From assembly GCF_025949665.1 (NCBI RefSeq), contig NZ_JAPDFT010000001.1:2790001-2854000 (forward strand): a DNA stretch of 64,000 nucleotides, given 5' to 3'. The stretch comes from Chryseobacterium viscerum. GTDB lineage: Bacteria; Bacteroidota; Bacteroidia; Flavobacteriales; Weeksellaceae. Below the pieces are notes generated by a model. It made no database searches. It was not told the origin of the DNA and was given only the letters and a program-made list of their open reading frames with translations. Shown here piece after piece: positions 1 through 10,450 of the stretch; positions within the stretch are counted from its first letter, which is position 1, and each line of letters opens with the position of its first letter. The position numbers were made by a program, and so were the translations under genes.

Positions 1-2835
1 GAAATTGGATGTTGTAGTTGCAGTACTTGTAGAAGAATACACTCTAACATAATACGTTTGTCCTACTACAAGGTTTTGCAATAATACACTGGAATTTCCA
101 TAAGCACCATCAAAACAAGTCATAGCTGTTAAAGCTCCACATGTTCCAGAATAGATCTGTGTACTTGTCGCATTATCAGTATATAAAACATGTACAAGAT
201 GTGTTGCACCTGTTGCAGTAAATGAATACCAAACATCATCATTGATACCTGATGCACTACATGTAGGTGCTGTAACTCCTGAACTCTGAGTAGCACTCAC
301 AGTAGAACCATTCATAGCATTCACAAAAGCATCTGTACTGCTTACAGAAAGAGATGTAGCGTTTGCACAATCATCATTTGCAGGCGGAGGAGGAGGTGTA
401 CCAATACAGATATTGAAACTATTAGCATATAGTGTACTACCATTTGTATTGGAATTATAAACCCTCACATAATAAGTCTGCCCTGGAGTAAGACCAGTAA
501 GCGGTGTATTTACTGCCGTACCGCATTTAATACTCGTCAAAGTACCACAAGCTCCACTGAAAACCTGAGTATATACACTCGTTGATGTAGAAGTTCCAAC
601 CGCTGTAACGTTTGAAAGCAATACTACATGATCAGTACCTGTAGCTGTAAATTTGTACCAAACATCATCATCTGCTGTTCCTGTACACGGACTTACCGCC
701 AATCCTGAATTAGTTGCACTTAAAGTTGTTCCGGATACCGGTGAAGCACATGTAAGTGTTGGGCTCACAGATAAAGAAACAGCAGCAGAACACTCATCAT
801 TAGCAGGAGCTGCAGGAAGCGTTCCCATACAGATATCAAAAGAGTTTGCATAGAAACTTGCCCCTGAATTAGAATCATAAGTGTATACTCTTACATAATA
901 AGTCTGACCTGCAGTAAGACCCGTTAAGTTTGTAAAGCTTGTATTTGAACTGATACAATTAGTACTTACCAAAGCGCCACAAGCGCCACTAAATACCTGG
1001 GCATACAAAGATGTTGTAGAAACATTTCCTACAGAAACTATATTTTTCAGCTGGAAAGTATGACCTGTTGATGTTGCAGTAAATTTATACCAAACATCAT
1101 CGTCAGCTGTTCCTGAACAAGAACCAAGAGCAACTCCCGAACTTGTTCCTCCCAATGTAGTCCCTGCTGTAACACTAGCACAACTCATATCAGGGTTAAT
1201 AGTAATAGCCACCGCGTTTGCACAGTCGTCATTAGCTGGTGGTGCCGGTGGTGTACTTACACAGATATTGAAACTTGCATTGGCAGTAACAGTAGATGAA
1301 TAAGTGTATACTCTGATATAATACGTCTGACCCGGAGTAAGACCGGTAACAATATTCGTATCAGCATCAGAACACAGCATACTTGTCATAGTACCACAGC
1401 TTCCTGATAATACCTGGAAATACATATCTGAAATCCCTGTTGTAGTTCCTGTAGAAGTTACATTAGAGATCGCTATAACATGGCTTGCAGCTGTTGCAGT
1501 AAATTTATACCAAACATCATCATTTGGACTTCCGTTGCAAGCACCGGCAGCCATAGATTCTGTAGCTCCCAATGTATTACCAGGAGTTGTAGCAGTACAA
1601 GCCAAAGAAGGATTTACTGTTAAATTTATAGCATCTGAACAGTTATCATTTGCCGGAGGTACAACAGTAGTTGTGAAATTTCTTTCAGTACAACCTGTTG
1701 ATACAACACCACCATTATAAGCTGTAATAGTATAATAATACTGTGTTGTAGGGTTCAGCTGCTGTGCAGGAGTAAGGGTGTAAGTAGTAACGTTACCCAT
1801 ATTAAAATTACTCAAAACATTGGATGAACCTGCTGATGTTCCAATACTTAAGTTGTATCCCAACGCTCCACTTACTGCAGGCCAGGAAAAAGTAGTCAAC
1901 ACAGGTAAACCAACCTGAGCAGCTGTAGGCGCACTCACAGACGGACATCCTAAGGTAGCCATGGTGGTAAAAGATCTTTCTGTACATGCAGCAGAAACTC
2001 CGGTAGAATTGGCAGCATATACTGTATAATAATACTGAGTATCAAAACTCAGAGAACTCGTTAAAGTATAGGAAGTTACATTTCCTACATCCTGCATGTT
2101 CATCACGTTGGTGGCACCCGGCGTTGTTCCGATGCTGATCTTATATGATGATGCAGAGCTTGCAACAGCCCAGCTAATGGTAGGCAATACCGAAACGCCC
2201 GTTGCAGCAGCGGCAGGTGCAGAAACAGCAGGACAAGCCGGAACTCCCGGAGTAAGCCCCAGCAGATTGGTAATAGATTTCGTTGTTGTTCTTGTTCCCG
2301 TAGGTGGCGAAGCCGGATCCGGATTGGTTGTATCGCTTCTATAATACAAAGTTGAATTGGAAGCTCCTGTAAAAGTATAGAACCTGTTTGAAGTTGCTGT
2401 ATAATCTGTAGTATTCTCATCAACAGCAACAACAAGGTTATCCGTATTATTATAAGTAAAAGGTGTGGTAAAGTTTACAGTCACTTCTCCTCCGGAAGCA
2501 CTTACTGTCCCCGAAAACACCTGAGACAAACCAGATGTAGGAATCCAGTCTGTAGTACTGGAAAAAGATGTTTTAGTAGTATGGCCTACATACACTACCC
2601 AATCTACTGATTTTGTAATATCAGCATTATTTGGTAAATAAAACTTCATTCCGGTGATATTCCCCGCAGCGTTAGCATTAATTTCACTTTTAGTAAAAAT
2701 CTGCTGCGTGTAGTTGTATCCGTAGTTGACATCAATAGGAACATATCCGCCCTGGGTAGTCCCGCTTCCCAGCATTATCTGGGCATTGGTAATGGAAGCT
2801 ATTAAAAATAGACTTAATAGTAGTAATTTCTTCAT
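1..2835 (-). CDS. Modular secreted surface protein, 5' part (runs off left edge)
   Basis: 945 codons are open from the ATG at 2835 to the window edge with no stop. The protein starts with a signal peptide (MKKLLLLSLFLIASITNAQ). Residues about 20-195 form a beta-rich domain. Two fibronectin-III-like domains follow at about 202-295 and 295-390, each closing with a C-T-E-R motif. Then come at least four modules of about 140 residues, each opening with PPANDDC and holding DDVWYKF(T) and GLTPGQTYYVRVY; the DVWYKF codons recur near 1501, 1082, 650 and 224. Such modules occur in large Bacteroidota exported proteins that usually end in a T9SS sorting tail, which would lie outside the window. Role is probably adhesion or surface display; the binding partner is unknown. 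Confidence 0.85.
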   Translation of the reverse strand, partial: MKKLLLLSLFLIASITNAQIMLGSGTTQGGYVPIDVNYGYNYTQQIFTKSEINANAAGNITGMKFYLPNNADITKSVDWVVYVGHTTKTSFSSTTDWIPTSGLSQVFSGTVSASGGEVTVNFTTPFTYNNTDNLVVAVDENTTDYTATSNRFYTFTGASNSTLYYRSDTTNPDPASPPTGTRTTTKSITNLLGLTPGVPACPAVSAPAAAATGVSVLPTISWAVASSASSYKISIGTTPGATNVMNMQDVGNVTSYTLTSSLSFDTQYYYTVYAANSTGVSAACTERSFTTMATLGCPSVSAPTAAQVGLPVLTTFSWPAVSGALGYNLSIGTSAGSSNVLSNFNMGNVTTYTLTPAQQLNPTTQYYYTITAYNGGVVSTGCTERNFTTTVVPPANDNCSDAINLTVNPSLACTATTPGNTLGATESMAAGACNGSPNDDVWYKFTATAASHVIAISNVTSTGTTTGISDMYFQVLSGSCGTMTSMLCSDADTNIVTGLTPGQTYYIRVYTYSSTVTANASFNICVSTPPAPPANDDCANAVAITINPDMSCASVTAGTTLGGTSSGVALGSCSGTADDDVWYKFTATSTGHTFQLKNIVSVGNVSTTSLYAQVFSGACGALVSTNCISSNTSFTNLTGLTAGQTYYVRVYTYDSNSGASFYANSFDICMGTLPAAPANDECSAAVSLSVSPTLTCASPVSGTTLSATNSGLAVSPCTGTADDDVWYKFTATGTDHVVLLSNVTAVGTSTSTSVYTQVFSGACGTLTSIKCGTAVNTPLTGLTPGQTYYVRVYNSNTNGSTLYANSFNICIGTPPPPPANDDCANATSLSVSSTDAFVNAMNGSTVSATQSSGVTAPTCSASGINDDVWYSFTATGATHLVHVLYTDNATSTQIYSGTCGALTAMTCFDGAYGNSSVLLQNLVVGQTYYVRVYSSTSTATTTSNF

Positions 2836-3136
2836 AAATAGTTAATAATAAAAGTTAGGGCGATAAATGTATAAATATTAATTTAAATTTTAACTAAAAA
2901 ATCAGAAAATATCACAAAACAATAAACAAAAACAAATAAAAACAGCAATAAAATACAATAAAATCAAACGTTTATTTAATTTTAACAGATATTTCGCAAT
3001 ACGTTGAAAAATAATAAAATACTAATAATCAACGATTTAAATTACTATATAATTAAAATAGACTTCAGAATATTTTTCTATTTATTGCAAAAAAGCATTT
3101 AAAATTTTTCATAAATATTCTCAATATGTAAACAAA
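2836..3136. other. AT-rich gap, no gene seen
   Basis: Very A/T-rich stretch between the start of the surface-protein gene and the dnaE terminator. It should hold the promoter of the surface-protein gene on the minus strand, but I see no clean TAnnTTTG box close to its start. No open frame with coding character was found. Confidence 0.5.
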
Positions 3137-3164
3137 AAAAAGAGTGACCTAAGCCACTCTTTTT
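3137..3164 (-). terminator. dnaE terminator
   Basis: Ten-base-pair stem AAAAAGAGTG / CACTCTTTTT with an 8-nt loop, followed on the minus strand by a run of T. It lies 17 bases past the dnaE stop codon. Confidence 0.85.
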
Positions 3165-3181
3165 AAATAGTATATTTTACT

Positions 3182-6100
3182 TTAATTTAAATAGAACTCA
3201 TATTTATTCAATAACTGAATTTCTTTAATCAAATCTCCATTCAGATCTACCGAATGCTTCATAGACTGCACTTCGATATGAGAGTCATCCTCAAGATTTC
3301 TGATAAAGAACTTCAGCTTTTGATTTCCTTTATTTCTATCAAGCACCGTTCTGAAAAAATCCAGATCTTCAGCTCTTACATCCATAACGTCCATGACCAA
3401 AGATATACTCTTCGCAAACCTTTCAAAAGCTTCCTGTAGTTCTATCACATCATTTACATTAACGAAGACTCTTCCATCCTTCACCTGAGCAAATTTTATT
3501 TTGAAAATTACAAATCTCTGAACCTCCAGTTTCTCCTTCAGCCTCATATAATCCCTGTCTCCCAATCTGAATGAATAAGATCCCGAATAATCTTCCAGCG
3601 TAACAAAAGCTACTTTTTCACCGCTTCTGAAACCATCTTTTACCACATATTCCGTAATCAGACCAGCGACAGTATATTCTTTTCCGCCACCACCGTTTTC
3701 TCTTTCTTTCTGTAAAGTTTTCCAGTCTTTTTTCTTTTCTTCAAAAAGTTCTTCCTGTTTATTGGCGAAAGCCTGTTCTTTATAGGCATCCACTTCATCA
3801 AGATTCAAAAAATGAAAAACCCCTTTTGGTTCAGCTTTTTTTATAACTTCTTCTATAATCTCCTCTTCTTCACCGGCAACGATGTCATCAGAAACAATTT
3901 CTACAAGATCAGCAACCTCATCAATAGAATCTTTTTCCAAAATAGGAGCTTCATCTATAACTACTTTTTCCTCATCCTTTTCCAACACCGCCTTTTTAGA
4001 AAGCTGCCCCTGCATAAACTGATATTGGTATTTAAATTCATCCAAAGGGTGTGCGGAAAGATAAAATCCGATGGTTTCTTTTTCTTTATTAAGTTTATGC
4101 ATGTTTGGCCATTCCGGGCATGGTGCCAGTTTCGGCTGCTCAATCTGAACTTCTTCTGCAAAATCCGCAAAAAGAGAGTGTTCCATTTCATTTTTACTCT
4201 CCTGAAAGCTTTGTCCGTATCTGATCAATCTTTCAAGATTTGTTCTTCCAGCCATATCAATATCAAAATACTGACCTCTATGGAAAGAATCCAATTCATC
4301 AAAAGCTCCTGCAAGCACCAAACTTTCCGCTACTCTTTTATTCATTTGCGAAGGCAGAATTCTTTCAAAAAAATCATAAATATTTTTGAATCTTCCGTTC
4401 GCTCTTTCCCGTGTAATTCCTTCACTCGGACCTTCTCCAATCCCTTTGATTGCTCCCAATCCGAAACGGATCTGTCCTTTTTCGTTTACAGAAAATTTAT
4501 ATTGAGATTCATTCACATCCGGTCCTAATACATCCACTCCCATACTTTTACAATCCTCCATAAACATGGTAATTGAATCCGTATTGTTAATGTTATTACT
4601 CATCACACTTGCCATATATTCCGCAGGGTAATTGGCTTTCAGATAAGCTGTCTGGTAAGCAATAAATGCGTAGCAAGTGGAGTGAGATTTGTTGAAGGCA
4701 TATTCCGCAAAGGCTTTCCAGTCATTCCAGATTTTCTCCAGCCTTTCTTCATTCAGATTGTTTTTCCTACCTCCTTCAATAAATTTCGGGTACATTTTAT
4801 TAAGAACATCGATCTGCTTTTTACCCATCGCTTTTCTCAAAGTATCGGCTTCACCTTTTGTAAAATTGGCCAGCTTCTGAGACAAAAGCATTACCTGCTC
4901 CTGATAAACAGTAATCCCGTATGTTTCTTTTAAGTACTCTTCTGTTTCAGGTAAGTCATAAACGATCTCTTCAATTCCGTGCTTTCTGTTGATAAAGTTT
5001 GGAATGTATTTGATCGGACCCGGACGATACAAAGCATTCATTGCAATAAGGTCGGCAAAAACCGTTGGCTTAAGCTCCCTCATGTATTTTTGCATCCCGG
5101 GACTTTCATATTGGAAAATTCCTACTGTTCTTCCTTCTTTAAATAATTGATAAGTCTTCGTATCATCAAGCGGAATAAGATCCGGATCAATATCTATATC
5201 ATATCTTGCTTTCACCAGCTTCAATGCATCTTTAATGATCGTCAAAGTTCTCAACCCCAGGAAGTCCATCTTCAGAAGACCTGCACTTTCTGCCACGGAG
5301 TTATCAAACTGCGAAACCAGGATATCTGCATCTTTTGCAGCAATAGTCACCGGAACCAGATTACTTACATCTTCTGGTGTAATAATCACCCCGCAGGCAT
5401 GAATACCGGTATTTCGGATACAGCCCTCCATTTTTTTTGCACTCGCAAGTACATCATGACGGGCATCATCCGGACTGTTCAGAACATATCTCATTTCATC
5501 AACAAGCATCTGTTCTTCCGGTTTTAGTTTATCATATTTAGATAAAGCTTTTGCAATGTTCATCCCCGGACTTGGCGGAATTAATTTTGCAATATTATTG
5601 GTATCAGGAATCGGAACATCCAGCACCCTTCCCGCATCTTTAATTGCAGATTTCCCTCCTAAAACCGAGTACGTAATAATCTGAGCTACCTGGTTTTTAC
5701 CGTATTTTTCAACTACCCATTTGATGATTTTATCACGTCCCTCATCATCAAAATCAATATCAATATCCGGCATGGAAACCCTTTCCGGATTCAAAAATCT
5801 TTCAAAAAGCAAATCATACTTAATAGGATCCACATTGGTAATTCCGGTACAGTAAGCTACGGCAGAACCTGCAGCAGAACCACGGCCTGGACCAACCCAA
5901 ACGCCCATTTTTCTTGCTTCATTACAAAAATCCTGTACAATCAGGAAATAACCAGGGTATCCTGTATTGGCAACTACTTCCAGTTCAAAATCCAAACGTT
6001 CTTTAATTTCGTCTGTGATTCCGGTATCTGCATATCTTTTTTTCGCCCCTTCATAGGTTAAATGAGTCAAATACGCCATTTCACCCCGTTTCCCTCCATC

Positions 6101-7849
6101 AATATCATCTTCAGCATGAATAAATTCTTCCGGAATATCAAATTTTGGAAGCAATACATCTCTTTTTAATGTATAGGGTTTGAATTTTGCAGTGAATTCT
6201 TCATAAGCATCAAAAGCATCAGGATAAGCTAAAAAAGCTTCTTTTATTTCATCAGAATTTTTGATATAATATTCTCCTGTAGCCAATCCTCTTCTCTTCC
6301 CAAAGCCTTTTCCGACAGGAGTTGTCAATTTTTCACCGTCTTTGATACAGCTTACAATATCCTGAATATTAGAATCATCTTTATTGGTATAAAAAGTTTC
6401 GTTCTGTGCTAAAATCTTAACATTATATTTATCTGCAAAATGCAGTAAAACGTCATTTAAATGCTCTTCTTCAGGCAGTTTATGATTTTGAATCTGTACA
6501 TAAAAATCATCTTCAAAAGTTTCTTTCCACCATTTGAAAAGCTCCTCTCCTTTTTGTTCACCGGTATTTAAAATAGCATCCGGAACATCTCCCAGAATTC
6601 CGGAAGTCAGAGCAATTAACCCTTCTTTATATTCAGCAATCAATTCACGGCTGATTCTGGGAACTCCAAAATAAAATCCTTTTAAGAATCCAATACTTGA
6701 AAGTTTTGCTAAGTTTTTATATCCTTCAAAATCTTTCGCCAGCAAAACCACCTGTGTTCTTCTGTCAGGATCATCTTTGGTAAACTGCTTCTGTTCGTAA
6801 CGGTCTGAAATATAAAATTCACAACCCACAACAGGAATTAAAGGTTCAGAAACAGGTTCAGCCTCATTAAATTCTTCTCCGTTTTCTTCAGCTTCCTGCT
6901 TTTTTGCTAAATATTCTTTATGCTTTTTTGCACGGTCACCATTTGCACCTTCAATTGCTGAAACAAATTTAAAAGCGCCCATCATATTTCCCAAATCTAC
7001 CATTCCAACGGCAGGGAAATTATCATCCGTAGCTTTTTTAATTAAATCATTAATACTGGAAGTGGCCATTAATGTTGAGAAAACACTATGATTGTCAAAA
7101 TTGAAATATTTACCAAGATCAATTTCATCAACACTTCCGAAATCCTGCTGCTTTTTCTTGTTATGAAAATCCGCAACCTGCCTTCTGATAACAATATTAA
7201 AAGGTTTTATCGGATCAGGATAAAGGCTCTTGAAATATGCAAGCTGATCCTCAGAAATCTTCAATGTTTCTGCGGGAACAACTCCTATTCTTATCATTTC
7301 AAAAAAAGCTCTTGCCGTAGCATTTACGTCGGCAGCAGCATTATGCGCTTCATCAAACTTGCTTCCATAAAGCTTTTCGTAAAGTTCTTCAAGTTTCGGA
7401 GATTTGTATCTTCCACCCCTTCCTCCGCCTAACTGACAGAAGTCGGTTCCCAAAATCATGGTATCTGCTCTGGGTTTTTCCTGTAGGTTATCTTTAAGGT
7501 TTTTTCTGTAAAATTCTGCTCCTACGATATTGTAATCGAATTCCACATTATGTCCGGAAACGACTCTTACTCTATCTAAAACTTCAGCAAATTCTTTTAA
7601 AATTTCTTCAAGGTCACGTCCTTCTTCATTGGCAATTTTCGTTGTAATTCCATGAATACGGGCTGCATTGAAAGGAATATCATACCCTTCAGGTTTTATT
7701 ATATAATCCTGATTTTCAACTAAATTCCCATCATCATCATGTACCTGCCATGCAATCTGAACCATTCTTGGCCAGTTTTCCGAATCTGAAAGCGGAGCGT
7801 TGAAATTTTTTGGTAAACCGGTTGTTTCTGTGTCAAAAATTAAATACAT
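3182..7849 (-). CDS. dnaE: DNA polymerase III alpha subunit with fused N-terminal 3'-5' exonuclease
   Basis: 1555 residues, replicative polymerase. Residues 1-180 are a DnaQ-type DEDDh exonuclease: D6 and E8 in FDTET, D105 in NVEFD, H169 and D174 in HNAAAD. The PHP region follows from about residue 250 but has lost metal ligands: the usual LHNHT is FDNHS (252-255), TDHGN is VDLGN (284-288), and the later NDxHY is NETFY (483-487). The polymerase core has GPGRGSAAGS (653-662) and the catalytic PDIDIDF (694-700). An acidic, Glu/Lys-rich linker near 1290-1370 precedes an OB fold and the C-terminal domain. Fused proofreading plus a degraded PHP fits proofreading having moved to the N-terminal domain (inference). 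Starts at the ATG at 7849, directly before the exonuclease motif. Confidence 0.97.
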   Translation of the reverse strand: MYLIFDTETTGLPKNFNAPLSDSENWPRMVQIAWQVHDDDGNLVENQDYIIKPEGYDIPFNAARIHGITTKIANEEGRDLEEILKEFAEVLDRVRVVSGHNVEFDYNIVGAEFYRKNLKDNLQEKPRADTMILGTDFCQLGGGRGGRYKSPKLEELYEKLYGSKFDEAHNAAADVNATARAFFEMIRIGVVPAETLKISEDQLAYFKSLYPDPIKPFNIVIRRQVADFHNKKKQQDFGSVDEIDLGKYFNFDNHSVFSTLMATSSINDLIKKATDDNFPAVGMVDLGNMMGAFKFVSAIEGANGDRAKKHKEYLAKKQEAEENGEEFNEAEPVSEPLIPVVGCEFYISDRYEQKQFTKDDPDRRTQVVLLAKDFEGYKNLAKLSSIGFLKGFYFGVPRISRELIAEYKEGLIALTSGILGDVPDAILNTGEQKGEELFKWWKETFEDDFYVQIQNHKLPEEEHLNDVLLHFADKYNVKILAQNETFYTNKDDSNIQDIVSCIKDGEKLTTPVGKGFGKRRGLATGEYYIKNSDEIKEAFLAYPDAFDAYEEFTAKFKPYTLKRDVLLPKFDIPEEFIHAEDDIDGGKRGEMAYLTHLTYEGAKKRYADTGITDEIKERLDFELEVVANTGYPGYFLIVQDFCNEARKMGVWVGPGRGSAAGSAVAYCTGITNVDPIKYDLLFERFLNPERVSMPDIDIDFDDEGRDKIIKWVVEKYGKNQVAQIITYSVLGGKSAIKDAGRVLDVPIPDTNNIAKLIPPSPGMNIAKALSKYDKLKPEEQMLVDEMRYVLNSPDDARHDVLASAKKMEGCIRNTGIHACGVIITPEDVSNLVPVTIAAKDADILVSQFDNSVAESAGLLKMDFLGLRTLTIIKDALKLVKARYDIDIDPDLIPLDDTKTYQLFKEGRTVGIFQYESPGMQKYMRELKPTVFADLIAMNALYRPGPIKYIPNFINRKHGIEEIVYDLPETEEYLKETYGITVYQEQVMLLSQKLANFTKGEADTLRKAMGKKQIDVLNKMYPKFIEGGRKNNLNEERLEKIWNDWKAFAEYAFNKSHSTCYAFIAYQTAYLKANYPAEYMASVMSNNINNTDSITMFMEDCKSMGVDVLGPDVNESQYKFSVNEKGQIRFGLGAIKGIGEGPSEGITRERANGRFKNIYDFFERILPSQMNKRVAESLVLAGAFDELDSFHRGQYFDIDMAGRTNLERLIRYGQSFQESKNEMEHSLFADFAEEVQIEQPKLAPCPEWPNMHKLNKEKETIGFYLSAHPLDEFKYQYQFMQGQLSKKAVLEKDEEKVVIDEAPILEKDSIDEVADLVEIVSDDIVAGEEEEIIEEVIKKAEPKGVFHFLNLDEVDAYKEQAFANKQEELFEEKKKDWKTLQKERENGGGGKEYTVAGLITEYVVKDGFRSGEKVAFVTLEDYSGSYSFRLGDRDYMRLKEKLEVQRFVIFKIKFAQVKDGRVFVNVNDVIELQEAFERFAKSISLVMDVMDVRAEDLDFFRTVLDRNKGNQKLKFFIRNLEDDSHIEVQSMKHSVDLNGDLIKEIQLLNKYEFYLN

Positions 7850-8185
7850 ATAATGTTCTAACTTTTTAATAAAAAAGAGAATGTAAAGTTACTTCATTTT
7901 TTCCAATTATTTGTTTTGAAAAGGTCATTATGAAGTCAGCGTTTTGCTTAAAAGAAATTAAAAAAGACACAATTTTTAGTAATACCTGATGTTGATTTCA
8001 TTAAAATTCTTGTTTTCGGTCCCAATTTGTATGGAAAAAAAGTAATCTGATCAGCTTTTTCAGTTTTCTACTCTCAAACTGAATGAAAATAAACCTATAA
8101 AAATTAAATATAATATAAAATTATAAACAAAATACAAATTAAAATACACCAAACAGCGCATATAGTAAAATTACAAGCATTAAAA
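7850..8185. other. Divergent intergenic region between dnaE and the first subtilase
   Basis: AT-rich, no gene seen. It must hold the dnaE promoter. A box at 7895-7917 (CATTTTTTCCAATTAT core) recurs at 10725-10746 upstream of the second subtilase gene, so part of this upstream region was probably duplicated along with the gene, or is a shared regulatory site. Confidence 0.5.
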
Positions 8186-8216
8186 TTGGAAATAAAATAC
8201 AGTACTGATAATTTTG
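8186..8216 (+). promoter_or_regulatory. Promoter of first subtilase
   Basis: -33-like TTG at 8186-8188, 20-base spacer, -7 element TAATTTTG at 8209-8216, matching the Bacteroidota consensus. The predicted transcript starts near 8222, which rules out a TTG start at 8214 and supports the ATG at 8253. Confidence 0.7.
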
Positions 8217-8252
8217 AATAACAATACAACATTTAACCTTTTATCAAAAATT

Positions 8253-10427
8253 ATGAAGAAGATCTTTATTTCGATCAGCACTTTAGTTATTTCTTTGGTG
8301 GGTGCGCAAAAAAACAATCAAGCTTTAATGAATGAGTTTGAAAAACAAAGAATAGAAAATAATAAAAAGTTTGACAACTATGTTGAAAAATTAAAAAGAA
8401 ACAGAAAGGATGAAACCCAAAAGGCTCCAAACAAACTGTTAGAAGAAATTACAAAGAATATTGAAAACAAAAAAAGCAGCGTTGCAGGATTTACTCCCGA
8501 TGGAACCCCTTATTTTCAAAAGTTAAATGACATAAGACAGATTAAAAACTCTAATGCTGACCAAATTCAAAATGGACAAATTAATGGTTTATCAGGTTCA
8601 TTCAATGGAGAAAATATCAAGTATACTGTTTTTGATGGCGGCCGTGTTTTAGAATCTCATCAATTATTCAATAATTTGCCAAATCGGATTACCAACAAAG
8701 AAAATCCGGATAGTATAGCTTACCATTCTCATGCAACTGCCGTATCAGGATTTATAGGAGCTAAACCTTATAGTCTTACAAAAACTTTTTATAATCCAGA
8801 TGGAAGCGTAAATGCTACTTTCAATAATTTAAATCTTGCAGGAGTAGCAAAAAGCTCAACAATAGATTCCTATTTCATGAACGCTTCCACCCTTCCAGGA
8901 AACACAACTCAAAGTAATATTTTTCAAAAGATATTAATTGCCCAACCTAAAATCTCAAATCATTCATATGGAATGACTGCCGGATGGGAACCTGTAGAAG
9001 TATCACAGGGTCAATATGTTTTAGTATGGAATGGAGCATTCTCAAGCCCAAATAACTCAGCTAATTTAAATGGAACATACTTTGCAGAAGATCAAAATTA
9101 TGATAAAATTGTATATAATAATCCCTCCTATATTATAGTAAAAGCTGCAGGAAATGATTATGGAATGGGGCCCACAGCATATAATTTTTTGCCCGCTTTT
9201 TATACCAATAACGGGAATCCTGTTCAATTTTCTTCTACTGATACTAAACCAGCCGATAACTGCGCTCAAGGGTATGACTGCATAGGTATAGGATCGTTAG
9301 CAAAAAATATTATTATTGTTGCTAATAATAATGTCATTAACAATAATGAAAACAGATATACAGCATCTGCTGATGTCATTCATTCTGCCAGCAGCAGTGC
9401 AGGTCCGAGAGACGATGGTGGTATAAAACCAGATATTACAGCAACAGGAACAGATGTTCTATCTGCCAGTGTAAACAGTGCAAATCAGGAAGATTATGAA
9501 TATGGAACCGGAACATCATATTCCGCACCCATTGTTACCGGAATTATTGGACTTTGGGCACAAATCAACCAGCAGCTTTTTACCGGCACCGAGCTTAATG
9601 CAGCTTCCGCAAAAACATTAATGATTCATTCTGCATTAGAAGCTGGAAATATTGGTCCGGATCCACATTTCGGATGGGGTTTAATTAATGCAAAAAAAGG
9701 AGCTGAACTGCTGGTAGGGAAATCCAATAACAGTATCATTTTTAATAATGAAACTTTAAATAATGGGGTTGCCAATGTAAAAACAGTAAAAGCATCAGGT
9801 TCAGAACCTTTAAAAGTTACCATATCATGGATAGACCCTGCATACAACGTAAATATAACCGACAACACGACATGGGCAGATTTATATAATATCAGAAATT
9901 CAAGATTAGTCAATGATCTGGATCTAAAAATCACAGACACCACTACCAACACCGTGTATTATCCATGGAAATTGAATGCCAACAACCCAATGACTCCGGC
10001 TACCAAAGGAGATAACACTGTAGATAATGTGGAACAGGTTGTCATTGATGCTCCGGTTGCCGGAAGAACTTATAAAATAGAGATTACCAATAAAGGGACA
10101 CTTAAAAACGATTCAGGTGGTAATGCTCCTCAAAACTACTCTATTATAGTAACCGGATTTACGGAGCTATTAGGAACTAAGGATGCTGCAAGCCCTCTTA
10201 ATAATCTCGCAATTTCCCCTACGATTACGAAGGACTTCACAAACATTCTGAAAGCACCTAAAAAATCAACTTTCAATGTGTATGATCTTACAGGAAAAAA
10301 ATTACAAAGCGGTACCATCAGCAATGATAAAGAACAGATTGATTTATCCACTTACACTAAAGGAATTTACATCATTGAAGTAAAAACAGACAAAGATGTT
10401 ATTTCCAAAAAAGTGATCAAGGAATAA
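8253..10427 (+). CDS. S8 family serine peptidase with T9SS sorting tail (copy A)
   Basis: 724 residues. Signal peptide MKKIFISISTLVISLVGAQ, then a charged helical propeptide-like stretch to about residue 75. The subtilisin fold shows Asp128 (VFDGG), His160 (SHATAV) and Ser422 (GTSYSAP), so the catalytic triad looks intact. A beta-sandwich domain follows, and about the last 75 residues form a type A T9SS tail (NVYDLTGKK, KGIYIIEV, KKVIKE), predicting export across the outer membrane and surface anchoring or release. The ATG at 8253 is chosen because a -7 promoter element overlaps the only upstream alternative. The next gene is a paralogue, near-identical over about the last 240 residues. Substrate unknown. 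Confidence 0.93.
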   Translation: MKKIFISISTLVISLVGAQKNNQALMNEFEKQRIENNKKFDNYVEKLKRNRKDETQKAPNKLLEEITKNIENKKSSVAGFTPDGTPYFQKLNDIRQIKNSNADQIQNGQINGLSGSFNGENIKYTVFDGGRVLESHQLFNNLPNRITNKENPDSIAYHSHATAVSGFIGAKPYSLTKTFYNPDGSVNATFNNLNLAGVAKSSTIDSYFMNASTLPGNTTQSNIFQKILIAQPKISNHSYGMTAGWEPVEVSQGQYVLVWNGAFSSPNNSANLNGTYFAEDQNYDKIVYNNPSYIIVKAAGNDYGMGPTAYNFLPAFYTNNGNPVQFSSTDTKPADNCAQGYDCIGIGSLAKNIIIVANNNVINNNENRYTASADVIHSASSSAGPRDDGGIKPDITATGTDVLSASVNSANQEDYEYGTGTSYSAPIVTGIIGLWAQINQQLFTGTELNAASAKTLMIHSALEAGNIGPDPHFGWGLINAKKGAELLVGKSNNSIIFNNETLNNGVANVKTVKASGSEPLKVTISWIDPAYNVNITDNTTWADLYNIRNSRLVNDLDLKITDTTTNTVYYPWKLNANNPMTPATKGDNTVDNVEQVVIDAPVAGRTYKIEITNKGTLKNDSGGNAPQNYSIIVTGFTELLGTKDAASPLNNLAISPTITKDFTNILKAPKKSTFNVYDLTGKKLQSGTISNDKEQIDLSTYTKGIYIIEVKTDKDVISKKVIKE

Positions 10428-10450
10428 CCTGTATCTACATAGAATTTTTA

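Noticed and set aside
2096-2435. Open frames on both strands inside the surface-protein gene
   Set aside because: Low-complexity shadows; the minus-strand frame from 2835 is continuous and encodes recognisable repeat modules.
1-2835. CRISPR-like periodicity in the left part of the window
   Set aside because: The period of about 425 bases comes from repeated protein modules in one reading frame, not from short repeats with spacers.
3812-4528. 238-codon open frame on the plus strand inside dnaE
   Set aside because: Antisense to a highly conserved polymerase region, composition is Phe/Ser/Ile-rich nonsense, no promoter; it is a shadow of dnaE.
8214-8252. TTG start 13 codons upstream of subtilase A
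   Set aside because: The TTG is part of the -7 promoter element TAATTTTG, so it would not be in the mRNA.
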